Assembly: GCA_027627225.1 (NCBI GenBank)
Contig: CM051030.1
Span: 4,741,501 to 4,805,500, forward strand
Direction: 5' to 3'
Origin: Congeria kusceri
Taxonomy: Eukaryota; Mollusca; Bivalvia; Myida; Dreissenidae
Length of the DNA: 64,000 bases
Part shown: piece by piece, positions 12,841 through 26,460 of the stretch
How positions within the stretch are numbered: the first letter of the stretch is position 1
Layout of the letters: every line of letters begins with the position of its first letter
Position numbers and translations under genes: made by a program
The notes under the pieces: model-generated
Databases searched by the model: none
Seen by the model: the letters and a program-made list of their open reading frames with translations, nothing else
What the model was told of the DNA's origin: nothing

Positions 12841-13800
12841 GCTCGAAACACTTCAAACATAGATACCTTATATCAATACCTCGCTTGGGATTGCATATGG
12901 GGTGGGTGGGGTCAAGGTCACTGTTACTAAAAATAGAAAAACGGTTTTCGCTCAATATCTTGAGAATGCATTGAGATATTTTAATGAAATTTAGTACAAA
13001 GATACCTTATATCGAGACCTCGCTTGGGTTTGCATATGGGGTGGGTAGGGTCATGGTCAAGGTCACTGTTAATAAAAATTGAAAAACTGTTTCTGCTCAA
13101 TATCTTGAGAACGCATTGAGATATTTTAATGAAATTTCATACACAGATACCTTACATCGAGACCTCACTTGGGATTGCATATGCGTTGGGTGGGGTCAAG
13201 GTCACTGTTACTAAAAATAGAAAAACGGTTTTCGCTCAAGACCTTGAGAATGCATTGAGATATTTTAATGAAACTTCATACATAGATACCTTATATTGAG
13301 ACCTCTCTTGGCATTGCATATGGTGTGGGTGGGGTCAAGGTCAAGACCACTTTACTAAAAATAGAAAAACGGTTTCCGCTTCATAAATTGAGAATGCATT
13401 GAGATATGTTAATAAAACTTCATAAACAGATACCTTATATCGAGACATCGCGTGGGTTTATGTATGTGGTTGGTGGGGTCAAGGTCAAGGTTACTGTTAC
13501 TAAAAATAGAAAAATGTCTTCTTCTCAATAACTTGAGATAGCATTGAGATATTTCACTGTATACTGTATACATAGATACCTTATATGAAGACCTCGCATG
13601 GGATTGCTTATAGGGTGGGTGGGGTTATTGTCACCGTAACTAAAAATAGATAAACGGTTCCCACTCATTAACTTAAGAACACTTTGAGATATTTTAATGA
13701 AACTTCATACATTGCTACCTTATATCGAGACCTCGCTTGGGATTGCGTATGAGGTTGGTGGTGTCAATGTCAAGGTCACCATTACTAAAAAATGTATGTT
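12840..13800. repeat. Minisatellite family G, about 7 copies of about 142 bp
   Basis: GAGATATTTTAATGAAA and its variants recur near 12973, 13118, 13259, 13404, 13550 and 13690 with the 'cttatatcgagacctcgcttggga' and 'aaaaatagaaaaacgg' blocks between. Same family as 1600-2150. Confidence 0.9.
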
Positions 13801-16770
13801 TGTGCTTACTTTAATGCATTTGGTTCGAAAAATATGGTTTTCGTGGAATTTCCACGTTTCTTGTTTTTTGTTGAAAGTGAGGTATTCTGTGTGGACAACT
13901 AAGTTGAAATGTGGAATAGTTTGTACAAATGTGGATTTATTGTTTTCCGAACGAAACTTGAAAAACTAGAAAAATTAATAATTATTTATAAGAGCACTAA
14001 ATCTTATAATAAAAAATATAAATAATCGTTCATGATAAGCATGAAGCCATTGTTCATTCAGATGAAATTTGTACGTGAAATCCTTTATATATTATGTAAA
14101 AATGAACACTTGTCTTAAGTTGCTGGGACAGAAACAGATATCGTTATTGTCAGATATAAGGCTTTTGCTCAATCAAATTGTGTTAGTTTTATTTCATTAC
14201 ACTGTGTACTTGTAACATATTAAGTTGCGATGGCTGAATGCACAATGGGCAATGAATTTGCGTGTGTTTCTTTATTTGATTTTTGTAATTTTTAGTTTTA
14301 TTTTATTATGTATTATTTCTTTGTTGTATCTTGAGCTGTCGTGCTTGATGTTGGTACCAAATGAATCAAAACAAACGACTGACAACCGCATCATTTCACT
14401 ACTAAACATATGGGGAAGTTCTAAGAAGAAATAAAATTTGCCTATTGAATTGTTTTGTTGTTATAAAAACGACAAATCTTTAACTTTAAAACGTTTTTTT
14501 TTGGCGTCGCTGTCTAACTCTTGACCTTTTTAGCATCCAATCAAATGTTGTGAAGATTTCCCGCAAGTAGTCCCGAATAATTAAATCCTATCATTGCATC
14601 TACCAATTTGAAAAAAATCCCTCTACACTAGTCATAAAAGAGTTGGTAAAACATCCCAAAAATATGAAGAACACCCACAATAAAAGCTTTCATATGTATG
14701 CAACGCTATTGAAATATTTGATAGTTTATTTATATGTTAAAGAGCAATACATTTGTCATAATGAACACATTTGACCACTTTCGAGTTTATATTCGCACGC
14801 AATAAGCACTTCTATAGACTATAAAAAGCATTGTGTCTAAAGACAATGCTCCCACCCCATGAGCGGCGTATATTGTCAGGGTATATTGAATCGACGCTCG
14901 CGAATGAATTTATCCTAGACTTCAAGGTCAGTGTAAGGTCAGTCTTTCTGAGCTTTAATATATACATGCAGTGGAAAATGCATGGAACTTGACTTCGGAA
15001 GGAAATGTACTAGTAACTAAAATGCATATATGTGTCTTGTGAATTATCCTGTTATAATGTCGTGCGTATTGTCCTGTATTGTATAGGCAATTGGTAACCT
15101 GCCTTAAATAAAGGACCTTCTGATGTTAGTAAGGGTTTATCTTTTGTTGATGTCTTCGGTTTTATTATTCTTATATTTAATCAATAAGTATTGTCTTGTG
15201 AAGTAAGATGCCATTGCTTGGAAAATCTGTAATTGTTTAAAGGAGTATCAACAAAAATGTGGCGATGCTTGGAATTATATGTTTTACTGTACCATGGAAC
15301 AAACGTCATTGCAATGCAGTACAAAATGCAATAATTGTGATAATGAATTGAGATTTTTATAAGAAAACCCAATTTTCATTTTAGAAACCGAAGGTAGACG
15401 ACCTGTATTCATTTATCAAATGTCATGGGTGAATTTTTTGAATGTCATTTTGAAGAAACTGGCCATTTTGTTGAGTGCTTGTTCACATCAAAACCAATGT
15501 TTATGACTGCATGTAAACAATACCATAAACATGAACGAAACACTATTTTAAGCCAACCATTATATTACATGCATTATGAATGACGGTGTTGTTCTTAAAA
15601 CATGTTTAAACATGTTTAAGCATCTTTGAAAGAAAAAAAATATTTGTGCTCAAAATGATATTATTCAGCAAGTATACTATTATCAATTGCTGAAGCATAC
15701 TTTTGTTATTTACCGTAATGGTTGTTGTATCAGTCTACTATCATGACATGTACTATCCGAATAAGGGACCACCGTATGTTAATAAGGGTTTCTCAAGTGC
15801 GGAGGCAGCTGGAATTCCATGTCTTTAATATTTAATGTCATTGCTGCATTGGTGTCGTTTGTTTATACTTACAGTATTCTTGTTTCAATATGTTTTGCGT
15901 CCAGACCGGTTTAATTTCATGTATTTACCAATCGGACTGCCAATTTGTTTACATTTTGCACATATTGATCTTGCTCTCTTTTGCAGTTTTTTTTTTCATT
16001 TTTCTCATCATGTAGTTATTACAATTCCTATTTTAGTCATAATAAGTTTTGGTATTGTTTATTTTAGAAATAATTTAAAATAACTTAACTATTATATACA
16101 ATATACATAATTGTGTTACTTCCAGTTTTCCATCGTTTAAACATTATTCTGTTTGGTTATATATATCTCACTTTTTACATTCCTATGTAACTGTTACTAT
16201 GTTACGTAATTAGATGGCATTGTTCATGATTATCACGTAGCTACGATTTCCGCTGATGGAACTACTGCCACTACCACCCCGCCGCCAAAACCACCACCAT
16301 ACATTCTCGTTATAACAATATTTTTTCAAGTGACCTTCATCATGCACTTTGCTTGCTTCAATTAACCATGTGATTTTTCATTAGATATAATATATAATTA
16401 TGTTTAGAATAATAATTAGAAAATATGTATACAATTCTTATTTAATATGTGCTGTTGTTTTATTTGTCTTATTTGGTAATTATTATTGTGCTATGATTTT
16501 AAATATTTCGATTGAAGATATTGTTGTAAAAATGTCGACTGACCAATGAACATTTAGCGAGCATTTATAAGTGATCGGCCACCCCGGTTGATTTACGTCA
16601 ATTTTCATGAAAGTAGAAGTTTGCTCTTTGTTCACTTCGTTGAATGATGGAGATGTACAAAGGCAATATGTCCTTTGTATATCGCGATTGTATATATTTT
16701 TGGGAATGGGTTTACTTTTTTCATGTTTGCTACAAACATGGAAGCCTTAGAAAATAAGTATTGAAAACGA
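13800..16770. other. Long AT-rich stretch without a supported gene
   Basis: Two hydrophobic frames (14225-14434 and 15835-16083) lack splice partners or recognisable domains. A small hairpin occurs near 14828-14849 (AGCATTGTGTC/GACAATGCT). A repeat motif near 15090-15140 resembles one near 2220 and one near 38000. I see no gene. Confidence 0.5.
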
Positions 16771-17825
16771 GTAACTTAAACACCAAGTGATCACATACGT
16801 CGACCCGCGCAAGAAAGTTTGGGTTTGAGCATAATTTGTGTTATACATGGTCGTTAACTATAATTCGCATTTCATTGAAACAATTGGTATTTTTAGTCTT
16901 GTTTAATGTTAACATTTCCAACACGACGAAACTACGCAAGGTTCCTCGAGCTTCATTATCGTGCGACTCACTGGAAGTTTACAGCGAATATTCGAAACAT
17001 CGCAGTGGATAATATATTGAACATTTAGTCGTTAAACACTTTTGCGTGTACATTTTCAAATGCATACATATGTGTTATAGTACTTAATATTTGAGTCTAT
17101 TTGACGTTTCAAATATCCCTCATCTCACATGTGAGTTCCCGTCTATATGTCGCTTTATTAAACTATAAGTGGCGTTTCTGTTTCTGGCTTGTATATAAAA
17201 CCCAACAACACTAAACATATGATATTTAATCGACCAATATATGCTAGTTTTATCTTTAGTATTTGCCCAGTGTTTACATGTAGATCTACATGTGTAACTT
17301 AAACACCAAGTGATCACATACGTCGACCCGCGCAAGAAAGTTTGGCTTTGAGCATAATTTGTGTTATACATGGTCGTTAACTATAATTCGCATTTCATTG
17401 AAACAATTGGTATTTTACTAATTTTTAGTCTTGTTTAATGTTAACATTTCCAACACGACGAAACTACGCAAGGTTCCTCGAGCTTCATTGTCGTGCGACT
17501 CACTGGAAGTTTACAGCGAATATTCGAAACATCGCAGTGGATAATATATTGAACATTTAGTCGTTAAACACTTTTGCGTGTACATTTTCAAATGCATACA
17601 TATGTGTTATAGTACTTAATATTTGAGTCTATTTCACGTTTCAAATATCCCTTATCTCACATGTGAGTTCCCGTCTATATGTCGCTTTATTAAACTATAA
17701 GTGGCGTTTCTGTTTCTGTCTTGTATATAAAACCCAACAACACTAAACATATGATATTTAATCGACCGATATATGCTAGTTTTATCTTTAGTATTTGCCC
17801 AGTGTTTACATGTAGATCTACATGT
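16771..17825. repeat. Tandem duplication, 2 x about 525 bp
   Basis: Copy 1 is 16771-17293 and copy 2 is 17294-17825. They are nearly identical over the whole unit, apart from a roughly 10-bp insertion and a few substitutions. The copies start GTAACTTAAACACC and end with the palindrome ACATGTAGATCTACATGT. High identity means a recent event. No gene inside. Confidence 0.9.
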
Positions 17826-18228
17826 GTACATATATTTTAACATTGTGTATATAGTGGAGGAATAATTTTAATTTGACAGCTTTTTAGCTCCATTTAAACT
17901 CTATGTAAGAAGTTTAATAATTAACCACTTGAGTGGTTGAACAAAGCGTTAATGGTCTCACCTGGTTTCTGTCAACTTGACTCAGATCCACAATTCCATC
18001 TCAGGATATCTCTAGTTGATCTCCTTCCTTAACGCACATCTCTTTTACATCGGGACCTGGTTCAATTAGCAATGGAATAATAAATTATATGTGCTATTTT
18101 ATTTCTCATGTGACCATTGTATGCTTTTTTTCAATAGAAATCAGATTATATCACCAGTTGATTTTTGAATCACCCAAAGAGATCGAGTAGACTGAGTGTT
18201 TTTCGTGGTCTATGTGTTTGTTAGAATT

Positions 18229-18960
18229 TGTAATGTTTGAAAGGCTAGTTGTTAACTTGCTTCCAAGGAAAGATATTGTCTTGTTTTATAGGAATGTGTA
18301 ATGTATGGAAGGCTAGTTGTTAACTTGCTTTCAAGGAAAGATATTGTCTCGTTTTATAGGAATGTGTATGTATGGAAGGCTAGTTGTTAACTTGCTTCCA
18401 AGGAAAGATATTGTCTTGTTTTATAGGAATGTGTATGTATGGAAGGCTAGTTGTTAACTTGCTTCCAAGGAAAGATATTGTCTCGTTTTATAGGAATGTG
18501 TATGTATGGAAGGCTAGTTGTTAACTTGCTTTCAAGGAAAGATATTGTCTCGTTTTATAGGAATGTGTATGTATGGAAGGCTAGTTGTTAACTTGCTTCC
18601 AAGGAAAGATATTGTCTTGTTTTATAGGAATGTGTATGTATGGAAGGCTAGTTGTTAACTTGCTTCCAAGGAAAGATATTGTCTTGTTTTATAGGAATGT
18701 GTATGTATAGAAGGCTAGTTGTTAACTTGCTTTCAAGGAAAGATATTGTCTCGTTTTATAGGAATTTGTTTTGTAAAGGCTATTTGTTTATTTGCTTTCA
18801 AGGAACGATATTGTCTTGTTTTATAGGAATTTCTTTTGAAAAGGCTATTTGTTTTCTTGCTTTCAAGGAAAGATAGTGTCTTGTTTTATAAGAATATGTA
18901 ATGTAAAGGCTAGTTGTTAACTTGCTTTCAAGGAAAGATGATGTGTTGTTTTATAGGATT
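18229..18960. repeat. 67-bp minisatellite, about 11 copies
   Basis: The unit contains AAGGCTAGTTGTTAACTTGC, AAGGAAAGATATTGTCT and GTTTTATAGGAAT. Starts at 18241, 18309, 18376, 18443 and 18510 give a 67-bp step. The last three copies are diverged. It sits between the E12 and E13 remnants of B1. Confidence 0.92.
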
Positions 18961-19984
18961 TTTTTTACTTATTATGTAGCTGTAGTTTCGTATTCTTTGT
19001 ACATTTACAGTTGGAAACAGTCGGTGATTGATGGAATACGTGTACTGATGAAAGACGTTAGTCATTAACTTTTATAAATATTTAAGGATTTAATAATAGC
19101 ATATGTCTTTTTTGTAATGTTATGAAACTTTAACGTTCATACGAATCTGTAGTAATCAATGAATAGTCTTTCATTTATGCATACCATGCAGTTTAAAAAT
19201 ACATTTAGGGTGATTTGTAACGTCGTTTGTTTTGTAGTTAAATAACAACGATACAACATTGGTCGGGATGATATCGTTTCCTATCACTAACTCTCTGTTT
19301 GATGCCATTGAGTATTGATACAATGTGGTACAGAAAAAATAACTAACCGACGTCATATCCTTCGGCCCGTAACTGTTTAACGTTGTCATCCACCAGATGA
19401 TTGGAAAATACAATAAGTATTGAGTCCGTCGAGTCCGCACTTTTCTGGCGGAATAGTAAGCTTGCTGCAGTGCCGTGTCCCCCTATTTTCATGGCATCAT
19501 CGCCGGATAGGTCGCCATCGTGACCAAGTTCGAAAACACTAGTGGAATTTACAGGATAAGAAAGAAATTATTTCTTTTGCAGATATTTAATATTCTGTAA
19601 CATGTATTTTTTTTTCTGCAGTTTATCGTATTGAATAAACATGATGGTTCAGACATGTATTGGTACGGAAGAGGATTGGTACGTTTTGAGATTCTGATTT
19701 AAACTGTATCTATTGCACATCCCAGGTATCCCTTCCATTATTTCCATATTGATCAAGACATGGGTGAATCGAAAAGACAGTGTATTCAACATGTATTGGT
19801 TCCTTTCCGTAACATATATAATACTTGTCCGCCTTGCAAAGACGAACGCGACCATGGTCGGGTTTTCCACCTAGAAATACACATGCATACTCATGTTGAT
19901 ATATCTGGATACAATTTGCCTCTCTTTTACCTAGTAATAAAGCCGGCTTTGTGGATGCATCTGAATATAATAAGCTGTTGTTGT

Positions 19985-20220
19985 ACCTAGAAATACACTC
20001 TGCTATGTACATGTATTTTGTTCTTTATCCCAGATATACACGTAGAAATACACTCTGCTATGTACATGTATTTTGTTCTTTATCCCAGATATACACCTAG
20101 AAATACACTCTGCTGTGTACATGTATTTTGTTCTTTATCCCAGATATACACCTAGAAATACACTCTGCTATGTACATGTATTTTGTTCTTTATCCCAGAT
20201 ATACACCTAGAAATACATGT
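19985..20220. repeat. 55-bp minisatellite, about 4 copies
   Basis: The unit CTAGAAATACACTCTGCT...GTATTTTGTTCTTTATCCCA repeats at 55-bp steps. It lies where B1 would be expected to hold exon 11. Confidence 0.9.
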
Positions 20221-21169
20221 ATTTTGATATAATCAGCTGTTCTTTAACCCAGATATACACTGAGCCACTTAGCAATAAAATGGACATTACTTAACCATTT
20301 TACATTTTCACGAGTTCAAGTTGGAAAATTTTCGCGAAAGTAATTCAAGTTTTCGTAAAAGGTTATCTTATGCAGAAGTATGCCTTCGACCCTTAAATTA
20401 CTTTGAACATGTTTACTTTGGTTCAACAACTGTACTGCAGCTCATCTCTTGATGTTGTAATCCTCATACCAAATTTCTTGAGGTTTGATAACGACACTCA
20501 GCAGCCTGGTCGGTGGCTCTTCGCACGTTATGGACACCATAGGGGGCGCACTCTGCACATGCCTCCATCTGTCATCACGCCGCATGAATTCTTCTCTATA
20601 CACAGGCCGCATTGGATGAATCTGTAAATCAAGGAGATACATGGGTGAGACTGAATTCTCGGTGTCTGGACTTGGTATATGAGGTCCTCTTGCGCGTTGT
20701 TATGTGTGTACCTGGGTTGTGTCCTCTCTCCCGTCCAAATTTACCTATCAAACGTATTGCAACTAGTCGACGTTTGAAACTAAAATCACGACAAAAAATT
20801 AATAAGCTATTATTAAAATATGTAAATATTGTATAGTCATATATATTATGATAACCTATGAATAGTTGCCTGGAGATCTATTTGAATTTTTTATCGTTAC
20901 AATATATACTAATCACAAACTCATCAGCACATTAAGGTTAGGGAATAAAGCAAAAATAAGAATCTTACAGTTTTATTTAATTAAAAATGTGTTTTACCTT
21001 CAGCTCTAAACTGCTTGGTTCTCTAAACGTTTGCTTGTCAATGTTGACTATAACACTGGAGTCCATGTTCGAACTGATCTGAGCTTCCTGTTCGCTCACA
21101 CGGATCACCTGTTTCTTGGGACGTGCTACCACAAGCAGCTTCCAACTACTCACATCTCGAACCTCGACA

Positions 21170-21960
21170 CCAACCAAAGACACGTGGAAGGATTCCTAAA
21201 TGTAAAACGTAGAATTTCTTTTATAAGACACCAACTAAATACATGCGGAAGGGCCCCTAAATGTAAAACGTGGACTTTACGTTATAAAACATGCACTGAA
21301 GACACGTGAAAAGGTTCCTAAATGTAAAACAAAGACTTTATGTTATGAGACACCAACCGAAGACACAACGGGTAAATGTAAACGTAGACTTTATGTTATA
21401 AGACACCAACCAAAGACACCTGGAAGGATTCCTAGATGTAAAACGCAGACTTTATGTTATAAGACACCAACCAAAGACACCTGGAAGGGTTCTTAGATGT
21501 AAAACGCAGACTTTATGTTATAAGACACCAACCAAAAGACACCTAAAAGGGTTCCTAGATGTAAAACGCAGACTTTATGTTATAAGACACAAACCAAAGA
21601 CAACTAAAAAGGGTTCCTAGATGTAAAACGCAGACTTTATGTTATAAGACACCAACCAAAGACACCTGGAAGGATTCCTAGATATAAAACGCAGACCTTA
21701 TGTTATAAGACACAAACCAAAGACTCGTGAAAAGGGTTCCTGGATGTAAAACGCAGACTTTATGTTATAAGACACAAACCTAAGACTCGTGAAAAGGGTT
21801 CCTAGATGTAAAACGCAGACTTTATGTTATAAGACACAAACCAAAGACACCTGAAAGGATTCCTAGATGTAAAACGTAGACTTGATGTTATAAGACACCA
21901 ACCAAAGACACATGGAAGAATTCTTGTGCTGTGAGGACTACCAACAGGCGTAAAGATGTA
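21170..21960 (-). repeat. About 61-bp repeat built from an exon start and its splice acceptor
   Basis: About 12 tandem units, each reading on the - strand 'acatctag' then GAATCCTTCC and the next bases of B1 exon 9. So each unit repeats the acceptor AG and roughly the first 8-9 codons of that exon, plus intron bases (GACTTTATGTTATAAGACAC on the + strand). The true exon (20998-21195) is the 3'-most copy. Confidence 0.85.
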
Positions 21961-22588
21961 AATATCTTCATATAATACTTATAATTAAAATAGTATATAA
22001 ACATGATAATAAAATATTAAAACACTATATTAAAATATAAGTTCTTACGCATGTATTTCGAACGTTGCCATTTTCACTGTCTCGGTTGTTTCCCTGATAT
22101 TTTTTTAATTAGTGATTTTGACGACCATATCTTCGTTTCTTGTGTCAATCCCCACGTAGGGTATGAAAACGCGGATTGGAGTCTGAAAAAAACAAACAAA
22201 CAACAAATACTAAGTTTTATCGAAGAAGCAAACGTATATTTTGTTAGCTTGTAAGCAACTGACGATATATTTGCTTAACACTTCCGTCTGATCCCAGTTT
22301 TCCTTTTTTCGATTTGATATCAACGACACGACTTGCAGCTTTTTCGCCATCAAAAGGTGCGCTCTTGTAATCTCCATAACCGTCACAAGCAGAACTTTCG
22401 AGTTCTTCGTCCTTAATCTCGTTTTTAGCAAAAGAAACTACAGCTTTCATACCAAGTTGGTAAGCTTTACGACCACCGACTTGGCCGTTGTCTTGAAATC
22501 TGGAATAAATAAAGACACATTAGCAAAGTCAAGGTATTTGTCAACAGTTATTAACGATGTCGTCGTTAGTCTCCGGTAAATCGTTGTT

Positions 22589-25500
22589 ATGCCCCCCTTC
22601 GAAGAAGTGGGGGTATCTTGATTTGCACCTGTCCGCGGTCGGTCAGTCGGTCGTCGGTCGGTCGGTCGGTCCGTAGACCATTTCGTTTCCGCACGATATC
22701 CTGAGAACGCTTTGACCTACGATTATGAAAGTTGGTACGCTGGTTACATGGGAGAAAAAGAAGAACCCTATAAATTTGAGGTCAACAGGTCAAAGGTCAA
22801 GGTTACCGTTGCTAAAAATAGAAAAACGGTTTCCGATCAATTATTTGAGAACGCATTGAAATATTTTAATGAAACTATATGCACAGATACCTTACATCGA
22901 GACCTCGCTTGGGAGTGCATATGGGATGGGTGGGGTCAAGGTCAAGGTCACCGTTACTAAAAATAAAAAAACGGTAGACCATTTCGTTTCCGCACGATAT
23001 CTTGAGGAAAAGAAGAACCCTACAAATGTCGAGGTCAACAGGTCAAAGGTCAAGGTCACCGTTGATAAAATAGAAAAACGGTTTCCCCTAAATAACTTCA
23101 GAACGCATTTAAATATTTTAATGAAACTTTATACATAGATACCTTACATCAAGACCTCGCTTGGGATTGTATATGGGGTGGGTGGTCCAAGGTCATGGTC
23201 ACCGTTACTAAAAATAGAAAAACGGTTTCCACTCGATAACCTGAGAACGCATCGAGATATTTTAACGAAACTTCATACATAGATACCTTAAATTGAGACC
23301 TCGCTTGCGATTGCATATGGGGTCGTTGGGGTCACGGTCAAGGTGAACGTTACTAAAAATAGAAACACGGTTTCCGCTCAGTAACTTGAGAACGCATTGA
23401 GATATTTTAATGAAACTTTATACATAGATACCTTATATTGAGACCTCGCTTGGGATTGCATATGGGGTGGGTCAATGTCAAAGTTACTAAAAATAGAAAA
23501 ACGGTTTCCGTTCAATAACTTGATAACGCATTGAGATATTTAATGAAACTTTATACATGGATACCTTACATCGAGACCTCGCTTGGGATTTCATATGGGC
23601 TGGGCGGGATCAAGGTCAAGGTCACCGTTACTAAAAATGTAAAAACGGTTTTCGCTCAATAGAGAACGCATTGAGATATTTTAATGAAACTAAATACATA
23701 GATACATTATATTGAGACCTCGCTTGGGATTGCATATGGGGTGGTAGGGTCAAGGTCAAGGTCACCATTACTAAAAATAGAAACACGGTTTCCGCTCAAT
23801 AACTTGAGAACGCATCGAGATATTTTAATGAAACCTCATACATAGATACCTAATATTCAGACCTCGCTTTGGATTGCATATGGGGTGGGTGGGGTCAAGG
23901 TCACCGTTACTCAAAATAGAAAAAAACGGTTGCAGCACAATAACTTGAGAACGCATCAAGATATTTTAATGAAACTTCACACATATATATAGTACGTGCC
24001 ACGCGAAACCCGCAATATGCAACGAGCCGATTTTATCGCGATCCGCAGAGCGCTCGCTCGCGATGTGACGAATCTTCGCGAATTCTCGCGACGAAAATTC
24101 GCGCGTATTCGCGAACTTTCGTGGCGAAGAACTTTGTCCCGCCACGAATCGCGACGAGAAAGTAATTAGTAAAAATGCGCACCTGAACGGAATATTTTCT
24201 CTCAGCGGTCAATTCATAATTCGTTTTAAAAGAACTTTTCGGAATTGTAATGTAAATGTAATACTGTGAATTATCTGTGTACAGTATCATTTAAACATAC
24301 ATTTATGACAACACAATAGCGACATTTTTGTGGAAAGAAAAATTAAGTAATATTGTAATATATCGGTTCATAAAATTACAAAAATTATTAAAAGAAAGAA
24401 TAATCGTTCATCGTGCCCTATACATTACCAACAACAGAAACAGTAAAATCAAACGCAATTAAATGGAAAATTATACAGTGTTAAATGACAAACAAAAGCT
24501 CAAAGTTGCAACATAAGAGGTGGTTGCTCCCTCTACATTTTCACGACCACTGCTGATCAATTAAGGAGAGCTATTGCAGATCAGTCCAGGGGTTGGATAT
24601 TAACACCGATTAGCGCATGAAGATTTTTTTTATCTGTATCTTGTTCATCAGAAACCTGCGTTTTGAACGCGAATAACAAAAGATCACATTTATAACCGGA
24701 TTGCCGCCTAAATAATCGGATAACCGGTTATTCGTTGTCATCCTTTAAAAAGACTTTTACTATTTTTATATAGAGATTGAATGAACTATTACTATTTACT
24801 TTCATCTTATGTAGACTATGTGTAACTATATCAGGGTTGTGAATATTAACTAACACTGGAATATTAAATGACTATATTCGATAATCGATATAAATAAATT
24901 CTAACAACAATCCATGATTCATAATTTTAAGTGGAGTTTAATAATGTTTGTCCGAAAAGTAAGTTTTAACTTAAACGTATATACGATATGAAATCATTGT
25001 GACCTGTATATGCTTTTTCTTAGACTAATACTGTTAAAAAAATAGTGCTTTATTATATAATAATATATTATATACAAATATGGCATAAATTAAACGTGAT
25101 ATTAAGGTCATAAAATTTTAATTCCTACATTTAACAGACACTATACAAAATACACAATGTAGAAAGACCATGAAACTGTAAAACTCTTGAAGTTGATAGT
25201 CTAGAGCAGATGCACATGTACCTGTAATTTCGTCGCGAATCGCGACGAAATTTCGTGACATATTCGTCGCGAAATCTCGCGATGGGGCCGCCCTCTATCT
25301 TTCGCGAATCGTCGCGAACTTTCGTGACGTCGCTTCGCGAATATTGATCACGACAGCGCGAATTCTGCGGGTTTCGCGTGGCGCGTACTGTACCTTAGCT
25401 TGGGATTGCATATGGGGTGGGTGGGGTCAAGGTCACCGTTGCTAAAAATAGAAAAACATTTTCAGCTCAATAACTTGAGAATGCATCGATATATTTTTAT

Positions 25501-25760
25501 AAACTTCATACATAGATACCTTGTATTGAGACCTCTCTTGGGATTTCATATGGGGTAGGTGGGGTCAAGGTCACCATTACTAAAAATAGAAAAACGGTTT
25601 CCGCTTAATAACTTGAGAACGCATCGAGATATTTTAATGAAACTTCATACGTAGATACCATTTATCGAGACCTTGCTTGGGATTGCATATTAAAAAAATT
25701 CTTAACAATTGCACATATTCACAACTTGTCTGCAAGTCGGGGGGCATACATGTTTTACAA
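22589..25760. repeat. Composite dispersed element with family G minisatellite and an inserted transposon
   Basis: It begins TTATGCCCCCCTTCGAAGAA and a CGGTCGGTCGGTCGGTC stretch and ends at GGGGGGCATACATG near 25740, an inverted match of its start. The interior is family G: about 9 units of about 142 bp at 22700-23987, and about 2 more at 25393-25690 after the insertion. It lies in the B1 intron between the coil exon and E7. Confidence 0.75.
23990..25390. mobile_element. Non-autonomous DNA transposon, 1401 bp, with TIRs
   Basis: The left end TAGTACGTGCCACGCGAAAC and the right end, reverse complement CAGTACGCGCCACGCGAAAC, match at 18 of 20 positions. It is flanked by TA on both sides and splits a family G unit. 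Both ends are rich in TCGCGA/TTCGCG words, forming subterminal repeats. No transposase frame is present. A CAGT-like terminus plus a TA target suggests a Tc1/mariner-type mobiliser (inference). Confidence 0.8.
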
Positions 25761-26189
25761 ACATCTCTTGTTTGGGCTTAGTTTGTTAGACGTTCATACT
25801 TACATGATAGTTTTCCATTTATTTGGATCGCGACGTTTTGCCTCCATTTCTGCTTTTTCTTTTGCAATCCGTTGATCTTCTCTCCTTCTTTTCTTGCTCC
25901 ATTTGCATTTTCCATTCTCTCTTTTTTGATTCAGTTTCATTTGCCGTTCGTTCTCTTCTTGCTGTTTTTTCCGTTTTCGATCTCTCTCTTCTTGCTCCTG
26001 TTTAATTTTCCGTTCCGAAATACGCTGCACTGCTCTCTCCCTGCTTTCCTGCTCTAGTTTCTTTTTCCGTTCCTTTTCTTCCTGCTCTTCTTGCATTTTC
26101 AGTTCTCTCTCTCTTTGCTCTTGTTGCAAAGAAGCGCCTATAAAAATGGTTATTCATGTAGTTTAGAAGTTTAGCTCCGTTGAAGCTGA

Positions 26190-26460
26190 ATTAAGTTATT
26201 TAGTTAAGCCCCTATGAAACTGATTATAGTTATGTAGTTAAGGTCCTATGAAACTGATTATAGTTTTATATATAGAAGCCCCTGTAAAGCTGATTATAGT
26301 TATATTGGTCAGCTCATATAAAACTGGTTATAGTTCTATTGTTAAATTCCTATAAAACTCGTAGTTAAACTCTATAAAACGTGTTATAGTTCTATAGTTA
26401 AACTCCTATAAAACTTGTTATACTTCTATAGTTAAACTCCTATGCACTGATTATTTTTCT
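26190..26460. repeat. About 34-bp degenerate tandem repeat
   Basis: CTATAAAACTGATTATAGTT and variants recur about eight times between the B1 coil exon and E4. Confidence 0.7.

Noticed and set aside
14225..16083. Two hydrophobic frames (69 and 82 codons) as small membrane proteins
   Set aside because: AT-rich sequence yields hydrophobic codons by chance; no splice partners, domains or neighbouring exons.
24033..24290. 85-codon frame inside the TIR transposon as transposase
   Set aside because: It is Arg-rich from TCGCGA subterminal repeats and has no DDE-type motif.
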